A stretch of DNA of 64,000 nucleotides from Fulvimarina sp040239565 (lineage in GTDB: Bacteria; Pseudomonadota; Alphaproteobacteria; Rhizobiales; Rhizobiaceae). A program made the translations under genes and the position numbers. Below are positions 26,626 through 35,972 of the stretch, piece by piece (position 1 is the stretch's first letter; each line of letters begins with the position of its first letter). Below the pieces are notes generated by a model that was not told the origin of the DNA, ran no database searches, and worked only from the letters and a program-made list of their open reading frames with translations. Location of the stretch: NCBI RefSeq assembly GCF_040239565.1, contig NZ_JBEHWS010000008.1:103216-167215 (forward strand). The letters run 5' to 3'.

Positions 26626-26729
26626 TGCGTCGAACCTCTTTGTCGTGACCTGCCGATTATACTCGGCGGGTGGCTCGAGCCTCAAGCCGGCCCCTCGCGG
26701 TTCCAGCCGGTCTTCTGGGACCGAGCCGG

Positions 26730-26939
26730 TCAGCCCTGTGCGCCCTCGGGTGGCTTCTTGCCGGAGCGGATGGCGGCGGCGCGGTCGTCCTCGCTCATCT
26801 CCTCCCATTCCTGAACCTCTTTCGGGATGTCCTTGCCGATGAGGTCTTCGCCCAGTTCCTCCCCCTTGTAGCGCTTGTCGGTGCGCTGGATCGCGTTGCC
26901 GAAGCCGCCATAATTCGCGTTGGTGTCATTGTCGCCCAT
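26730..26939 (-). CDS. small acidic hypothetical protein
   Basis: A 69-residue, highly charged protein: MGDNDTNANYGGFGNAIQRT, then GEELGEDLIGKDIPKEVQEW. No known domain. GGAG precedes the ATG. It lies 104 bases upstream of hglS on the same strand, and divergent from ruvB. Composition (Asp/Glu/Lys/Gly-rich, few hydrophobics) suggests a disordered or helical soluble protein. Confidence 0.55.
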   Translation of the reverse strand: MGDNDTNANYGGFGNAIQRTDKRYKGEELGEDLIGKDIPKEVQEWEEMSEDDRAAAIRSGKKPPEGAQG

Positions 26940-27109
26940 GAGATGTCTCCAGTTGCCTTTCTCTCCAAACGGTCGAGCCCGCCGAAAGATGCGAGGCGAG
27001 GGCAATGTTCCGAACGAAAAGCGAACGTTTTCGTTGAACCCGCCCCGCAAGGTCTCTATGCGAAAGATAGAATTCTGACTTCGCATCCGCCCTCTGGAGC
27101 GCCGAGACC

Positions 27110-28156
27110 ATGAGCGACACTTCCCGTCTGATCGCGCCGGAAAAGCGTGGCGAGGACATCGACACGACGCTGCGCCCGCAGGCGCTCGACGAGTTCGTGG
27201 GCCAGGCGCAGGCGCGGGCCAATCTCAAGGTGTTCATCGGCGCGGCCAAGGCACGAGGGGAGGCGCTGGATCACGTGCTCTTCGTCGGCCCTCCGGGTCT
27301 CGGCAAGACGACGCTGGCTCAGATCATGGCGAAGGAACTGGGCGTCAATTTTCGCGCGACGTCCGGGCCGGTGATTGCCAAGGCCGGCGATCTCGCAGCA
27401 CTCCTTACCAATCTCGAAGAACGCGACGTCCTTTTCATCGACGAAATCCACCGGCTGAATCCGGCGGTCGAGGAAATCCTCTATCCGGCTATGGAGGATT
27501 TCCAGCTCGATCTCATCATCGGAGAGGGACCGGCCGCGCGTTCGGTGAAGATCGACCTGTCGAAATTCACGCTGGTTGCGGCGACGACCCGTATCGGCCT
27601 ATTGACGACGCCGTTGCGCGACCGCTTCGGCATCCCTGTCCGGCTGAATTTCTATACAGTGGCGGAGCTCGAACACATCGTGACCCGTGGCGCCCGGCTG
27701 ATGGGGCTTGCCATGGACGAGGCGGGTGCACAGGAGATCGCGCGCCGCTCGCGTGGCACGCCGCGCATCGCGGGCCGGCTTCTGCGCCGTGTGCGCGATT
27801 TTGCGGAATTTGCCGGGGCTGAGATGGTCACCCGCAAGGTCGCCGACGAGGCGCTGTCGCGGCTGGAGGTCGACAGTCTCGGCCTCGACCAGCTCGACCG
27901 GCGTTATCTCGATCTGATCGCGATGAATTTCGGTGGAGGACCAGTGGGGATCGAGACGATCGCGGCGGCACTGTCCGAACCGCGCGATGCGATCGAGGAT
28001 ATCGTCGAGCCCTATCTCCTCCAGCAGGGCTTCATCCAGCGCACCCCGCGCGGCCGTCTGTTGACCCAGACCGCCTTCCGCCATCTCGGGCTTGCAGTCC
28101 CGGCCGGCTATCAGGGCGTCCAGTCCAGCCTGTTCGAGGAACCGGACGCGGAGTGA
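27110..28156 (+). CDS. ruvB: Holliday junction branch migration ATPase RuvB
   Basis: A 348-residue RuvB with all landmarks: N-terminal RPQALDEFVGQAQARANLKV, Walker A LFVGPPGLGKTTLAQIMAKE, Walker B DVLFIDEIHRLNPAVEEILY, sensor 1 TLVAATTRIGLLTTPLRDRF, sensor 2 Arg in RSRGTPRIAGRLLRRVRDFA, and the winged-helix DNA-binding end (FIQRTPRGRLLTQTAFRHLG). It forms the hexameric motor that drives RuvA-bound Holliday junctions. Unusually, ruvC and ruvA are not upstream; the left neighbour is a small divergent gene. It converges on the M48 protease gene with only 13 bases between. Confidence 0.97.
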   Translation: MSDTSRLIAPEKRGEDIDTTLRPQALDEFVGQAQARANLKVFIGAAKARGEALDHVLFVGPPGLGKTTLAQIMAKELGVNFRATSGPVIAKAGDLAALLTNLEERDVLFIDEIHRLNPAVEEILYPAMEDFQLDLIIGEGPAARSVKIDLSKFTLVAATTRIGLLTTPLRDRFGIPVRLNFYTVAELEHIVTRGARLMGLAMDEAGAQEIARRSRGTPRIAGRLLRRVRDFAEFAGAEMVTRKVADEALSRLEVDSLGLDQLDRRYLDLIAMNFGGGPVGIETIAAALSEPRDAIEDIVEPYLLQQGFIQRTPRGRLLTQTAFRHLGLAVPAGYQGVQSSLFEEPDAE

Positions 28157-28169
28157 TAGGTGGGCGGGC

Positions 28170-29687
28170 TTACTCCGCGACGATCTTGTAGCGCGCGCCC
28201 GGCTGAACTTGCCCCGACGCGCCGAGGCCGTTGAGCAGGCGGAACAGCGCGGCCGGCCGGTCGACGCCGACCATTCGGCTCGACAGGCTTTCGACCGTAT
28301 CGCCGCCCGCTGCCGTGAGGACGCGAATGCGGAGCGGCTTCAGGGAATTGCGCTCGGCAGCCGAGAGCATCCGGAAGGACGAGGAGACGGAATTCGCAAT
28401 TGAGGTGACGCGCGAGGAGTTTTCCGTCGGAACGGCCGTCAGGAAGCGATAGACCTGCTTTCCGACGCGAACCACCGTGACATCGAAAGCGTAGTCGCCG
28501 CCCGAGGCCCGCGCGGACACCGCTTCGAGCCCGCCGAGCTGTCGGCGCCGGATCGTCGACTTGTCGAGCCCGCCGACCCAGCCGCTTGCGATGTAATCTT
28601 CAAGCCGTGCCGAAGGCGATAGCGCCACGCCGTCGAACCGGATCGCTACATCGCCGGGTCCGGTCGCGAGGACGGCTTCCGACGTATTGTCGATGACGAA
28701 GTCCTGCGGCACGTCGAAGGCGATGCCGAGGCCTGGATGATAGAAGCTGCGGCCGCGGACATAGCCTTCGGAGGCGGAGTCGCCGAAGAGGATGCCGTCG
28801 ATGCCGGTGAGATAGCGGTCGCGATCTGCCGAGCCGGTGCCGACCGGGCCCTGTTCGCTTGCATGGCGCTTGGCGAGATTGATGCGCTGGGGTGCCGACG
28901 GATGCGAGGCCAGGAAGTCGAGGCTCGGATTTTCCACCTGGAAGGCGTTACGGAAGCTCGTATAGGCGTCCATCGCCGCGAGGAAGCGGCCCGCCGCATA
29001 GGGATCGAAACCGGCGCGCGTGATGTGCTTGATGCCGAGATCGTCGGCCTGCAACTCCTGCTGGCGGGAGAACTGCGCGACACTTAGCTTGTTGCGGGCA
29101 AGCGCCATGCGGCCAGCCTGATCGCTCGCCAAAACCTCAGAGACGACGCGGCTCGCGATTTCAGCCTCACGCTCGCGCTGCTGGCGCTCGATACCGTGGT
29201 TGGCCGAAACGTGGGCCATCTCATGACCGATCACGGCGGCGACTTCCGCCGAATCATTGGCCAGCGCCAGAAGGCCGCGCGTGATGTAGACATAGCCGCC
29301 CGGCAGCGCGAAGGCGTTCACATTCGGCGAGTTGAGGACGGTAATATTGTAGGCGCGCTCCGAATCATCACTCGCGGCCTGCAGCCTGCCGACCACGCCG
29401 GCCAGCATTCGCTCGACTTTCGGATCGGAATAGGCGCCGCCATAGGCCGCCAAAATCTTCGGGTGCTGCGAGCGGCCGATGCGGGACTGCGGATCCTGGG
29501 CCTGGGCGGTCTCGAAAGTGACCGGCGAGCGCGATGCGGAATAGCCGGTCGTCAGATCGCTGCTGGAGAGGCCAAAGCCTTCCTCAAGGGTCGTGCAGGA
29601 GGCGGTCCCGAGCAGAAGCGTGGCGGTCGCAATAAGACCCAGCCGACGCAGAATCGAGCCACCAGCGTTGGACGCTTTTGCAATCAT
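28170..29687 (-). CDS. M48 family metalloprotease, lipoprotein
   Basis: A 505-residue protein with an N-terminal signal and lipobox (LLGTASC, Cys near residue 28), so it is probably anchored in the periplasm. The M48 zinc site is AAVIGHEMAHVSANHGIERQ (HExxH), with the third ligand Glu in FSRQQELQADDLGIKHI. The C-terminal third ends in a LysM-like or similar region (RIRVLTAAGGDTVESLSSRM). This fits BepA/YfgC-like proteases that handle outer-membrane protein folding in the periplasm. Start MIAKASN; a longer frame adds 25 residues before the signal peptide and is rejected. Confidence 0.9.
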   Translation of the reverse strand: MIAKASNAGGSILRRLGLIATATLLLGTASCTTLEEGFGLSSSDLTTGYSASRSPVTFETAQAQDPQSRIGRSQHPKILAAYGGAYSDPKVERMLAGVVGRLQAASDDSERAYNITVLNSPNVNAFALPGGYVYITRGLLALANDSAEVAAVIGHEMAHVSANHGIERQQREREAEIASRVVSEVLASDQAGRMALARNKLSVAQFSRQQELQADDLGIKHITRAGFDPYAAGRFLAAMDAYTSFRNAFQVENPSLDFLASHPSAPQRINLAKRHASEQGPVGTGSADRDRYLTGIDGILFGDSASEGYVRGRSFYHPGLGIAFDVPQDFVIDNTSEAVLATGPGDVAIRFDGVALSPSARLEDYIASGWVGGLDKSTIRRRQLGGLEAVSARASGGDYAFDVTVVRVGKQVYRFLTAVPTENSSRVTSIANSVSSSFRMLSAAERNSLKPLRIRVLTAAGGDTVESLSSRMVGVDRPAALFRLLNGLGASGQVQPGARYKIVAE

Positions 29688-29943
29688 GCTATTCGAAATT
29701 CGCCTCAATCTCTTGCCGCAACGCAACGGGTGGCTGCTGCTCGAATTGGTCCGAGCCAACAATTCCCTTTATGCGTATGCGTCAGTTCCCCGCTAGAGTG
29801 AACGCGCAACAGAACGGTCCTCAACCGGCATCGCCCCCACGATGCGGCTATAATCGTCCTAGGTCGAGATTGAGGTTTCAATGCGGCGTCCGCTGTTCCC
29901 GCAAAGCGATTCGCCGTTGAGATCAGCATACGACATTCGAAGC

Positions 29944-30699
29944 TCAGGTCGTATCGAACCGGCTTGAATGTTCTTGAGACCCAAGATAGCGGCGCACGGC
30001 CTCCGGCGCATCGTCGCCCAGCATGGACTCGACCGGACCGACATGAGCGATGTGTCCGGCATCGAGAAAGGCGACGCGATTGGCGTAGCTGCGGGCGTCT
30101 TCGGGGTGATGGGTCACCATCAGGATCGTCAGCGGCGTTTCGGTGAATTCGCCGCGCAGCTGCCGCAGGGTCTTCATCATGTCGCGGCGCAGGGCGGGGC
30201 CGAGCGAGGCGAAGGGCTCATCCAACAGAAGCAGCGGCTGGCGGCGCAGAAAAGCCCGTGCGAGCGCCGCGCGCTGGCGTTCGCCGCCCGATAGTTCGTG
30301 CGGCTTCCGCCCGCCTTTGCCGGCGAGGCCCACGGCAGTGAGGCCTTCTTCAATCGCTTCGCGCTCCTCCGTCGTCACCCGGCGGTTCGGCGCGATGCCA
30401 AGAGCGATGTTCTGAAAGACCGTCAGATGCGGAAAGAGATTGTTGTCCTGAAAGACGATCGAGAGCGGTCGCTCCGACGGCCCCTTGCCGGCGACGTCGT
30501 CACCGGCGATCGAAAGGCCGCCGCTGGTCAGCGGCAGGAAGCCGGCGACCATGTCCATCAGGGTCGATTTGCCGGCGCCGCTCGGGCCTACGAGCGCGAG
30601 CCATTCGCCGGGGCTCAGCGCCAGATCGAGCGTGACCGACCAGTCGTCGCGCGCAAAAACCGCCCGATCGAGTTTGAGGGCTGGTTGTGGATCGCTCAT
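29944..30699 (-). CDS. thiQ: thiamine ABC transporter ATP-binding protein
   Basis: A 251-residue ABC ATPase: Walker A ALVGPSGAGKSTLMDMVAGF, Q-loop VFQDNNLFPHLTVFQNIALG, signature LSGGERQRAALARAFLRRQP, Walker B LLLLDEPFASLGPALRRDMM, and switch His in LMVTHHPEDARSYAN. It powers thiamine/TPP import. The ATG overlaps the thiP stop (ATGA), showing coupling. It is the last gene of the thiBPQ operon under the TPP riboswitch. Confidence 0.94.
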   Translation of the reverse strand: MSDPQPALKLDRAVFARDDWSVTLDLALSPGEWLALVGPSGAGKSTLMDMVAGFLPLTSGGLSIAGDDVAGKGPSERPLSIVFQDNNLFPHLTVFQNIALGIAPNRRVTTEEREAIEEGLTAVGLAGKGGRKPHELSGGERQRAALARAFLRRQPLLLLDEPFASLGPALRRDMMKTLRQLRGEFTETPLTILMVTHHPEDARSYANRVAFLDAGHIAHVGPVESMLGDDAPEAVRRYLGSQEHSSRFDTT

Positions 30700-32315
30700 T
30701 TCGCCTTCGCCTCGATCGCGCTCGTCCGCTCGGCGAACCAGATCAGCGCCAGACAGACGACGCCCAGAATGAGGGCAAGACCCGCCGCATCGTCGGTGCG
30801 ATAGCTGCCCATGCGCTGATAGAGCAGATAGGGAAGGGTCGTGAATTCGCGATTGCCGAAAAGGGCGATCGCGCCGAGATCACCCAGCGAGATCGCGATG
30901 GCGAGTGCGAAGGCGAGGCCCGCCGGTCGCTTCAGCGCCAGCCAGTCGAGAAGGCGAAAACGGCGTAATCCGGTCATACCAAGGCTGTCGGCCAGCTTCT
31001 CGTCGCGCCGGTGGGCCGCCGCGAAGCTGGGCCCGAGGATGCGGACCGCGAAGGGCACCGCCATCGCCATATTGGTGAGGACGACGATGTAGGGCGCGGC
31101 GGAAAAGACGCTCGTCACCTCGCGCAGGCCGAGGAACCAGCCGGCCCCGACGACGACCGGCGGAACGACGAGGACGAGGCTCGCGGCAATTTCCAGCGCG
31201 CGGCGGGGGAGGGGTGTCGTCAGCGTCATGCGCCGCTCGGCGTTAGCGAGTGCTTCGACGCCGAGAAGGATCAGCACCGAGAGGAAAAGCGCGAGGACGC
31301 CGGAGATGAATGCGACCCAGAGGCTGGTGAAGAGCGCGTCGAGGACCGCCGCCTCCGTCAGCAGGCGTGCGAGATCGGCGGTGATGCCGGCAAGCACGAT
31401 CGCGACGAAGGGCGAGAGGACGAAGAAGAGGCCGAGAATGAGAACGAGTGCATCATAGATTTGTCGGAGATGTCCCGCCCGGTCCCAGCGCGTCGCCCGT
31501 CCGCCGAGGCCGAACTGGCCGGCATCCGAGCCGCCAAGGCGGTTCGCGATCATCAGGATAATCGCCGTCAGAGCGATCTGGAGCAGCGAGAGAACGACCG
31601 CGCGGCCGGGATCGAAATCGTAGCGCAGCGTCTGGTAGATCGCGACCTCCAGCGTCGTCGCGCCGGGGCCGCCGCCGAGGACGAGAACGATGGTGAAGCT
31701 CGTCGCGCAAAGCATGAAGATGAGGCTTGCTGCCGCCGGCAGAACGGTGTGGATCGCCGGCCATTCGACTAGCCTAAACGTCGTCCAAGGCGAGAAGGAG
31801 AGCTGGCCGGCGAGCTTCCAGCTTTCCTTCGGTACGTCGTCGAGGGCTGCGATCATCAGCCGGGCCGCAAGCGGCAGGTTGAAGAAGACATGGGCGATCA
31901 GGATGCCGGAAAGGCCGTAGATCGAAAAGCGCGGCAGACCCAGAAACGCGCCGATGTCGGAGATTACGCCGTTTCGCCCCCAGACCGTGATGATCGCGAG
32001 CGCCCCGACGAGAACGGGCAGCGCCTGTGGCAGAAGGAAGATCCGTAGTACCACGCGCCTGCCGGGGAAGCGCGAGCGGTGCAACGCACTAGCCAGCGGG
32101 ATCGCGCTCAGAACCGACAGCAGCGTCGAGAGCGCGGCCTGTTCCAGCGTGAAGAGCATGACGCCGCGCAGATAGGGATCGGTGAGGATTGCAAGGAACG
32201 GCAGATTCGCATCGGTGCCAACTGCCAGCACGACGAATCCGCCGGCCAGGAAGCCGGTGAGGAGCAGCGCGGCGGCCACCCCGAGGATCAGCCGGATCGT
32301 GCGGTCCCGTGCCAT
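30696..32315 (-). CDS. thiP: thiamine ABC transporter permease (two fused permease domains)
   Basis: A 539-residue permease with roughly twelve hydrophobic segments and two copies of the binding-protein-dependent permease core: LSGILIAHVFFNLPLAARLM in the first half and VVLTNMAMAVPFAVRILGPS in the second, each ahead of an EAA-type loop. This double-length arrangement is typical of ThiP. Start chosen at MARDRTIR. It overlaps thiQ by four bases and follows thiB by 28 bases. Confidence 0.93.
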   Translation of the reverse strand: MARDRTIRLILGVAAALLLTGFLAGGFVVLAVGTDANLPFLAILTDPYLRGVMLFTLEQAALSTLLSVLSAIPLASALHRSRFPGRRVVLRIFLLPQALPVLVGALAIITVWGRNGVISDIGAFLGLPRFSIYGLSGILIAHVFFNLPLAARLMIAALDDVPKESWKLAGQLSFSPWTTFRLVEWPAIHTVLPAAASLIFMLCATSFTIVLVLGGGPGATTLEVAIYQTLRYDFDPGRAVVLSLLQIALTAIILMIANRLGGSDAGQFGLGGRATRWDRAGHLRQIYDALVLILGLFFVLSPFVAIVLAGITADLARLLTEAAVLDALFTSLWVAFISGVLALFLSVLILLGVEALANAERRMTLTTPLPRRALEIAASLVLVVPPVVVGAGWFLGLREVTSVFSAAPYIVVLTNMAMAVPFAVRILGPSFAAAHRRDEKLADSLGMTGLRRFRLLDWLALKRPAGLAFALAIAISLGDLGAIALFGNREFTTLPYLLYQRMGSYRTDDAAGLALILGVVCLALIWFAERTSAIEAKAK

Positions 32316-32343
32316 GCGCGTCGCGGTTTCCGTCCCGCGCCGA

Positions 32344-33372
32344 TCAGCGGCCAAGCGCCTCCAGCCATTCCTGCGTCCAGGCCTGGCGGTTCTCCGCGAC
32401 GGTATCGGGGTCGATATAAAGAGGGTTCTCAACCTCGATCAGCTTGCCGAACGCCTCCGGCAGTTCGATGCCTTCGATGACCGGATAGGCCCAGTTGCCG
32501 GTGGGGATCACCGATTGAAACTCCTCGGTGAGGATGAAGTCGAGGAATTCACGGGCAAGCTCCGGCGTGTCGGTGCTTTCCAGCATGCCGGCGACCTCGA
32601 TCTGCAGATAAAGGCCTTCGGAGAATTCGGCGGCCTCGTATCGCTCGGTCTCCTCCTCGATCATGTGATAGGCGGGCGATGTGGAATAGCTGACGACGAG
32701 TGGCACTTCGCCCGACGTGAACAGGCCGTAGGCCTCCGACCAGCCGGGCGTGACCGTAAGAATGCGGTTCGACAGCTCTTCCCATTTTGCCTGTGCATTC
32801 TCGCCGTAGACCGCCTTCATCCAGAGCAGGAAGCCGAGGCCCGGCGTCGATGTGCGTGGGTCCTCGATGGCGATCTTCTGTTCCGGATCGCCGGTGACGA
32901 GTGCGTCTAAACTCTTCGGCCAGTCCCCGGCGGCCTCGGTGTCCACCATCACCGCGAGATAGGAATAATCGAAGGGCACGAATGTATCGTCGTCGTAATC
33001 GACTGGCAGCGAGAGCGGCGAGAGGTCTGTCTCGCTTCGGGCAAAGAGGCCGGTGGCCTTTGCCTCCGGCACGAGATCGGTTGTGAGGCCGATCACGGCA
33101 TCGGCCGGCGAGGAGCTGCCTTCGAGCTTCAGCCGATTGAGGATCGCGACGCCGTCCGCGAGCCCCTCGAACTGGAGATCGCATTCGCAGGTCGCCTCGA
33201 AGGCCTCTTCGATCTTCGGGCCCGGCCCCCAGTCCGGCACGAAGCTTTCATAGGTGTAGACCGTAAGCACAGGTTTCTCGCCATCCTGCGCAAGAGCCGA
33301 AGGAGTATAGCCCGCCGCGAAAGCGATGGCGACCGAACCGGCCAGGATGGATGAAAACTTCAAATATGCCAC
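32344..33372 (-). CDS. thiB: thiamine ABC transporter periplasmic binding protein
   Basis: A 342-residue binding protein with an N-terminal signal peptide (SSILAGSVAIAFAAGYTPSA then LAQD). After that come VLTVYTYESFVPDWGPGPKI, CDLQFEGLADGVAILNRLKL, VPFDYSYLAVMVD and TSTPGLGFLLWMKAVYG, all typical of ThiB. It captures thiamine or TPP for ThiPQ. I place the start at GTG 33372, preceded by GGGAGG; an ATG at 33390 in frame has no site and would put residues before the signal peptide. A TPP riboswitch lies upstream. Confidence 0.93.
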   Translation of the reverse strand: MAYLKFSSILAGSVAIAFAAGYTPSALAQDGEKPVLTVYTYESFVPDWGPGPKIEEAFEATCECDLQFEGLADGVAILNRLKLEGSSSPADAVIGLTTDLVPEAKATGLFARSETDLSPLSLPVDYDDDTFVPFDYSYLAVMVDTEAAGDWPKSLDALVTGDPEQKIAIEDPRTSTPGLGFLLWMKAVYGENAQAKWEELSNRILTVTPGWSEAYGLFTSGEVPLVVSYSTSPAYHMIEEETERYEAAEFSEGLYLQIEVAGMLESTDTPELAREFLDFILTEEFQSVIPTGNWAYPVIEGIELPEAFGKLIEVENPLYIDPDTVAENRQAWTQEWLEALGR

Positions 33373-33435
33373 TGTGGCCTCCCTCGACATCGTTTAGAAA
33401 GGAAGCTGGCGAGCCTTGGCTACGAAGAAACGTGG

Positions 33436-33535
33436 CCGGCGCCCTCATTCCCTCCGCCGGCATGACCCGGATCAGGTTCGACGGGTCGGCAGTTCGCCTC
33501 TCAGCCTGCGTCGGATACGCGGCACCCCGTGTGAG
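33436..33535 (-). promoter_or_regulatory. TPP riboswitch (THI element)
   Basis: Read on the minus strand, the conserved parts occur in order: GGGGTGCC, then GGCTGAGAGG, then ACCCGTCGAACCTGATCCGG, then GTCATGCCGGCGGAGGGAAT. These are the hallmark segments of the thiamine pyrophosphate aptamer. It precedes thiB by about 60 bases, so rising TPP should shut off thiBPQ, probably by hiding the ribosome site. The divergent thiamine diphosphokinase gene is not under it. Confidence 0.95.
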
Positions 33536-33675
33536 CTGCCGGGAACACTAAAGCGTTTTGGCTGGAAGGGAAGCGGCCCGAGCGGTCGACTTATAGTGAG
33601 TGTGCGTCTTCTGATCGTCGTTACGCCACATCGGTGCATCTTGGCCGAAGCCGCTGCTGCACCATTCTCACGCCG

Positions 33676-34317
33676 ATGACGGAATTCGCAGTTCTTCTTG
33701 CCGGCGATATCGAGCCGACCGAGCGCCTGAAGGCGCGCCTTGCGGCCTGCCGCATCATCGCGGCAGATGCCGGGATCGCCCACGCCAACGCCCTCGGCCT
33801 CAAGCCGGAACTCTGGCTCGGAGACTTCGATTCGGCCGAAACCTCGCTCAAAACCACAAGCGCGATCGAAACACTGTCCTACCCGACTGGTAAGGACAAG
33901 ACCGACGGCGAGCTCGCCATCGAGGCCGCGATCGAGCGGGGCGCGACCAGCATGATTGTTGCCGGCGCGCTCGGCGGCCCGCGCAGCGACCACGCCTTCT
34001 CCAACCTCGTTTTGGCTCTGCGATACGCCGAACAGGGCCTTTCGATCGAGCTCGACGACGGCCGCGAGCGCGGCTGGCCGCTCCAGCCCGGCAAGCGGTT
34101 GGAGATCGATCTCAAGCCCGGAACCCAGTTCTCGATCCTGAAATTCTCGGACATCACCGGCCTGACGATCACCGGCGCCGTCTATCCGCTCGACGATGTG
34201 GAAGTGCCGTTCACCTCGATCCTCACCCAGTCCAACGAGGCGACCGGCCCGATCTCCGTCGTTATCGGAAGAGGAACGGCGCTGCTTCTCGCCCAGACGG
34301 ACCCGGCGGCGCATTGA
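33676..34317 (+). CDS. thiN: thiamine diphosphokinase
   Basis: A 213-residue protein of the thiamine pyrophosphokinase family: CRIIAADAGIAHANALGLKP, WLGDFDSAE (metal-binding GDFDS), YPTGKDKTDGELAIEAAIER and AGALGGPRSDHAFSNLVLAL are family motifs. It makes TPP from imported thiamine and ATP. It is divergent from thiBPQ, so import and activation are encoded side by side. Start at MTEFAVLL; an upstream ATG frame adds 14 residues that do not look family-like. Confidence 0.92.
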   Translation: MTEFAVLLAGDIEPTERLKARLAACRIIAADAGIAHANALGLKPELWLGDFDSAETSLKTTSAIETLSYPTGKDKTDGELAIEAAIERGATSMIVAGALGGPRSDHAFSNLVLALRYAEQGLSIELDDGRERGWPLQPGKRLEIDLKPGTQFSILKFSDITGLTITGAVYPLDDVEVPFTSILTQSNEATGPISVVIGRGTALLLAQTDPAAH

Positions 34318-34475
34318 AGAAAGGACGGATCGTGCGGGTCCACTGGTTCTGCCCCGCCAGCGCTTATACCCGCTTATTCGCCACCGCGCTTTGCCAGTAG
34401 ACAGGGTTTGCCGTTGAAAAGCGCTCCACGACAGGTTTCGCGCCGCTGCACTTTATCCTATAAGCTCCCTCGCGT

Positions 34476-34552
34476 GGTCCCGTAGCTCAGCAGGATAGAG
34501 CATCAGATTCCTAATCTGAGGGTCACAGGTTCGAATCCTGTCGGGATCACCA
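34476..34552 (+). tRNA. tRNA-Arg (anticodon CCT)
   Basis: A full cloverleaf of 77 bases can be drawn: acceptor GGTCCCG/CGGGATC (one G-U pair), D stem GCTC/GAGC, anticodon stem TCAGA/TCTGA around the loop TTCCTAA (anticodon CCT), T stem ACAGG/CCTGT around TTCGAAT, then discriminator A and an encoded CCA. This tRNA is a frequent insertion site for islands; the accessory region begins right after it. Confidence 0.97.
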
Positions 34553-34987
34553 AATCTGGCGCGACGCATAATCTGCAACATAACCGCTATAGCCTGTAAC
34601 TTTTCCTCGTTTCAGGCTGGAATCAAGCCCTTTCGGCGATTTCGCAAAATTCATGGTTAATTCTCGAATCAACCCAAGGCTGTATTCAGCTTAGGCCGTT
34701 TTGGGCCACCTTCGGTCGGCGTTCGGACTGATTCGCGATCGGTCCGGCTTTGCTTGACCCTAGCCGGTAGGCCTCTCGTTTTGCGGGTGCAGGGGAACTT
34801 GTGTGTCAGTCCCTCGCGAATTCACCAGCGACACCCCCCGAAATCAAAGCGCTTTCCGCATGACCACCGCATGCCATCCGCGAAGCGTGATAAAAACATT
34901 TCACGCCATATTGCCAAAACGGAAGCGCAGCGCTATCTCAGAACAGGAAAACGTGAATATGTGATATCACGAGGGTACGGAAACGAT
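34553..34987. other. 435-base stretch after the tRNA, no convincing gene
   Basis: The frame of the next gene is open back to 34754, but codons before 34988 have low GC at third positions (about 45%) and lack a ribosome site. I found no integrase or obvious repeat of the tRNA 3' end. This probably holds the promoter of the following two genes. Confidence 0.45.
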
Positions 34988-35953
34988 ATGCAGCGCGACG
35001 AGCCTGGAGAATATTTCGGAACCGAATTCGGTAACGGACGCGATTACGAACCGCATGACATCGCAGAGCTTGTGCTCGGGTGCGGACGTTTCCTCGCCGA
35101 GATCGGAGGCGACGAAGCCGCCAATCGCGGAATGACCGCCTACCTCAATACTCTAGGAGAGCGGCTCGACAACGAGGAGACCTGGGCAGAGGACTTCGAC
35201 GTCTCCATGCCCATGAACTGGCCGATGGGGCAGGTCTTCATGGCGCTCAACGCCTATGCGCATCGGGGGCTTGCTACCGGCCCCTCGTCGACGCCGGAAG
35301 AACATGAAGAGTTTCTCCGGGAGACGCTCGAGGCAGCGACCGGTTTCGTCGCACGTGCGCCGCTCGCTGCTTGGGGCCTTGCCGACACCGATCTTGAAAA
35401 CACGCTGACGCTCGCGAAAGCTCGATGGGCATTGGATCACGACGAGCCGGTCGAACCAATTGCCCTCGCGATCTTCGGAGGTGTCTCCGAAGGACGACTA
35501 CGCAATCTCATGTCGGGCGCGAATCGCGCGATGACACCGGTCGAAGGCAAGGTGCCGGCCAAGGAGGCGCTCGAATGGCTCAAGGGCCGCGAGAGCTTCC
35601 ATCCGTCGACCTGGCGAACGCAGGGGTCCTACTGGCCGCACATCTCGAAACCGGTCGAGGAGATCGTGGAGGATCTGGTCTGGTTCGTGCCGCAGGCGCA
35701 GGACGGCACGATCTTCCATCCGGGACTGACCAGGAACGGCGAATTCTCGGTCGGCGCGAAGGGCGGAGAGAAGCGCTTCTCCGAATACGAAGCCGCGCTC
35801 GATCATTTGCAGAAGCTTGCCTATCCCGCGTGGCGACGACCCAACCCACGGGGCAACTGGGGCATCGTGCGGGCCGTCTCATGGCTCCGGATGACACAGC
35901 GGGAAATGAACGAACACGTCGAGCGCTTCCGCTCCTCGCAACCCGGCAACTGA
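34988..35953 (+). CDS. hypothetical protein A with helix-turn-helix-like segment and shared C-terminal domain
   Basis: A 321-residue protein I do not recognise as a named family. The centre has a helix-turn-helix-like stretch, PIALAIFGGVSEGRLRNLMS, followed by VPAKEALEWLKGRESFHPST, a pattern seen in small DNA-binding proteins. The C-terminal 67 residues (about 233-300; VPQAQDGTIF to GNWGIVRAVSWL) are about half identical to the end of the next gene's product. The start is uncertain: ATG 34988 with GGA upstream is preferred on codon use; ATG 34871 is possible. It lies 19 bases before the next gene, so they form an operon at the left side of the defence region. Confidence 0.7.
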   Translation: MQRDEPGEYFGTEFGNGRDYEPHDIAELVLGCGRFLAEIGGDEAANRGMTAYLNTLGERLDNEETWAEDFDVSMPMNWPMGQVFMALNAYAHRGLATGPSSTPEEHEEFLRETLEAATGFVARAPLAAWGLADTDLENTLTLAKARWALDHDEPVEPIALAIFGGVSEGRLRNLMSGANRAMTPVEGKVPAKEALEWLKGRESFHPSTWRTQGSYWPHISKPVEEIVEDLVWFVPQAQDGTIFHPGLTRNGEFSVGAKGGEKRFSEYEAALDHLQKLAYPAWRRPNPRGNWGIVRAVSWLRMTQREMNEHVERFRSSQPGN

Positions 35954-35972
35954 AACCCAGAAAGGAATTTCC

